A DNA stretch of 64,000 nt from NCBI RefSeq assembly GCF_014701095.1, contig NZ_AP023439.1:2840001-2904000 (forward strand), written 5' to 3'. The notes below the pieces were generated by a model that saw only the letters and a list, made by a program, of their open reading frames with translations, was not told where the DNA came from and ran no database searches. Positions 63,876 to 64,000 of this stretch are shown here, in pieces; within the stretch, counting starts at the first letter, position 1, and the number at the start of each line of letters is the position of its first letter. Position numbers and translations under genes: made by a program. This stretch comes from Streptomyces tuirus. GTDB lineage: Bacteria; Actinomycetota; Actinomycetes; Streptomycetales; Streptomycetaceae.

Positions 63876-64000
63876 ATGACCACCCCGCGCACCGTCGCAG
63901 ACCTCTCCGCCGACGAGGCCCGCAGAATCGCGCTCCGCGCCCAAGGCTTCCTCGGCGCGCCGGACCGCCGCTCCGGCGTCCGCGGCGTCCTCCGCCACCT
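63876..64000 (+). CDS. winged-helix YcaQ-like protein, N-terminal fragment at the right edge
   Basis: Only the first 41 codons are in the window (ATG 63876, MTTPRTVADLSADEARRIAL). The DEARRIALRAQGFLG stretch is the usual start of YcaQ-type winged-helix proteins, a family that includes DNA interstrand crosslink glycosylases. No function can be confirmed from the fragment. It follows the GNAT gene by 69 bp on the same strand. Confidence 0.7.
   Translation, partial: MTTPRTVADLSADEARRIALRAQGFLGAPDRRSGVRGVLRH

Overview
The window is about 64 kb of very GC-rich, gene-dense DNA with the character of a Streptomyces chromosome. GTG/TTG starts are frequent, GTGA/ATGA overlaps are common, and long spurious antisense ORFs occur throughout. 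The tmRNA tag reads ANTKRDSQSFALAA. The order smpB/ssrA - S41 protease - ftsX - ftsE - prfB - two linked Ser/Thr kinases (pkaB/pkaA type) - NAD-glutamate dehydrogenase of about 1650 aa - secA recalls the S. coelicolor core chromosome near SCO2960-SCO3006. That assignment is from memory of gene order, not from a search.

Left part (1-9.5 kb, mostly minus strand). A small overlapping operon encodes helical ESX/WXG100-like proteins; its last gene runs off the left edge. Next come an acyltransferase and a bifunctional polysaccharide deacetylase/glycosyltransferase of the MatB (poly-N-acetylglucosamine) type. An 804-bp gap carrying a 25/50-bp tandem repeat separates these from a Pro/Thr-rich single-pass membrane protein. 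A LysR regulator, a four-helix membrane protein and an 81-aa orphan follow.

Core block (9.7-21 kb). An MFS transporter, the trans-translation pair (tmRNA and SmpB), a C-terminal processing protease, FtsX/FtsE, a small zinc-ribbon membrane protein, an LAETG-anchored wall protein, RF2 and two membrane Ser/Thr kinases. Divergent from the kinases is a 1392-aa FHA plus FtsK/EssC-like ATPase.

Sugar uptake (25-29 kb). A lipoprotein binding protein and two permeases without an ATPase. The first permease has a MalF-like large extracytoplasmic insertion.

Envelope glycopolymer region (29-52 kb). Four large proteins fuse a GT2 domain to a CDP-glycerol glycerophosphotransferase (TagF-like) domain. With them are two TarS-like GT2 enzymes, three GT-C-type membrane proteins, a GalE epimerase and a TagG/TagH-type ABC exporter pair divergent from a TetR regulator. 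Together these look like a teichoic-acid-like wall polymer assembly, decoration and export locus, interrupted by an ohr/ohrR peroxide-resistance pair. One TagF-like paralogue lacks the catalytic-type histidine and another has a degenerate GT2 domain.

Right end (52-64 kb). NAD-glutamate dehydrogenase, a HAD phosphatase, a conserved actinobacterial protein, an Rv3235-like protein with a long repetitive N-terminus, SecA, a GNAT acetyltransferase, and the first codons of a YcaQ-like winged-helix protein at the right edge.

Most gene boundaries are well supported. Start codons of several GT genes and the polymer chemistry are inferences.
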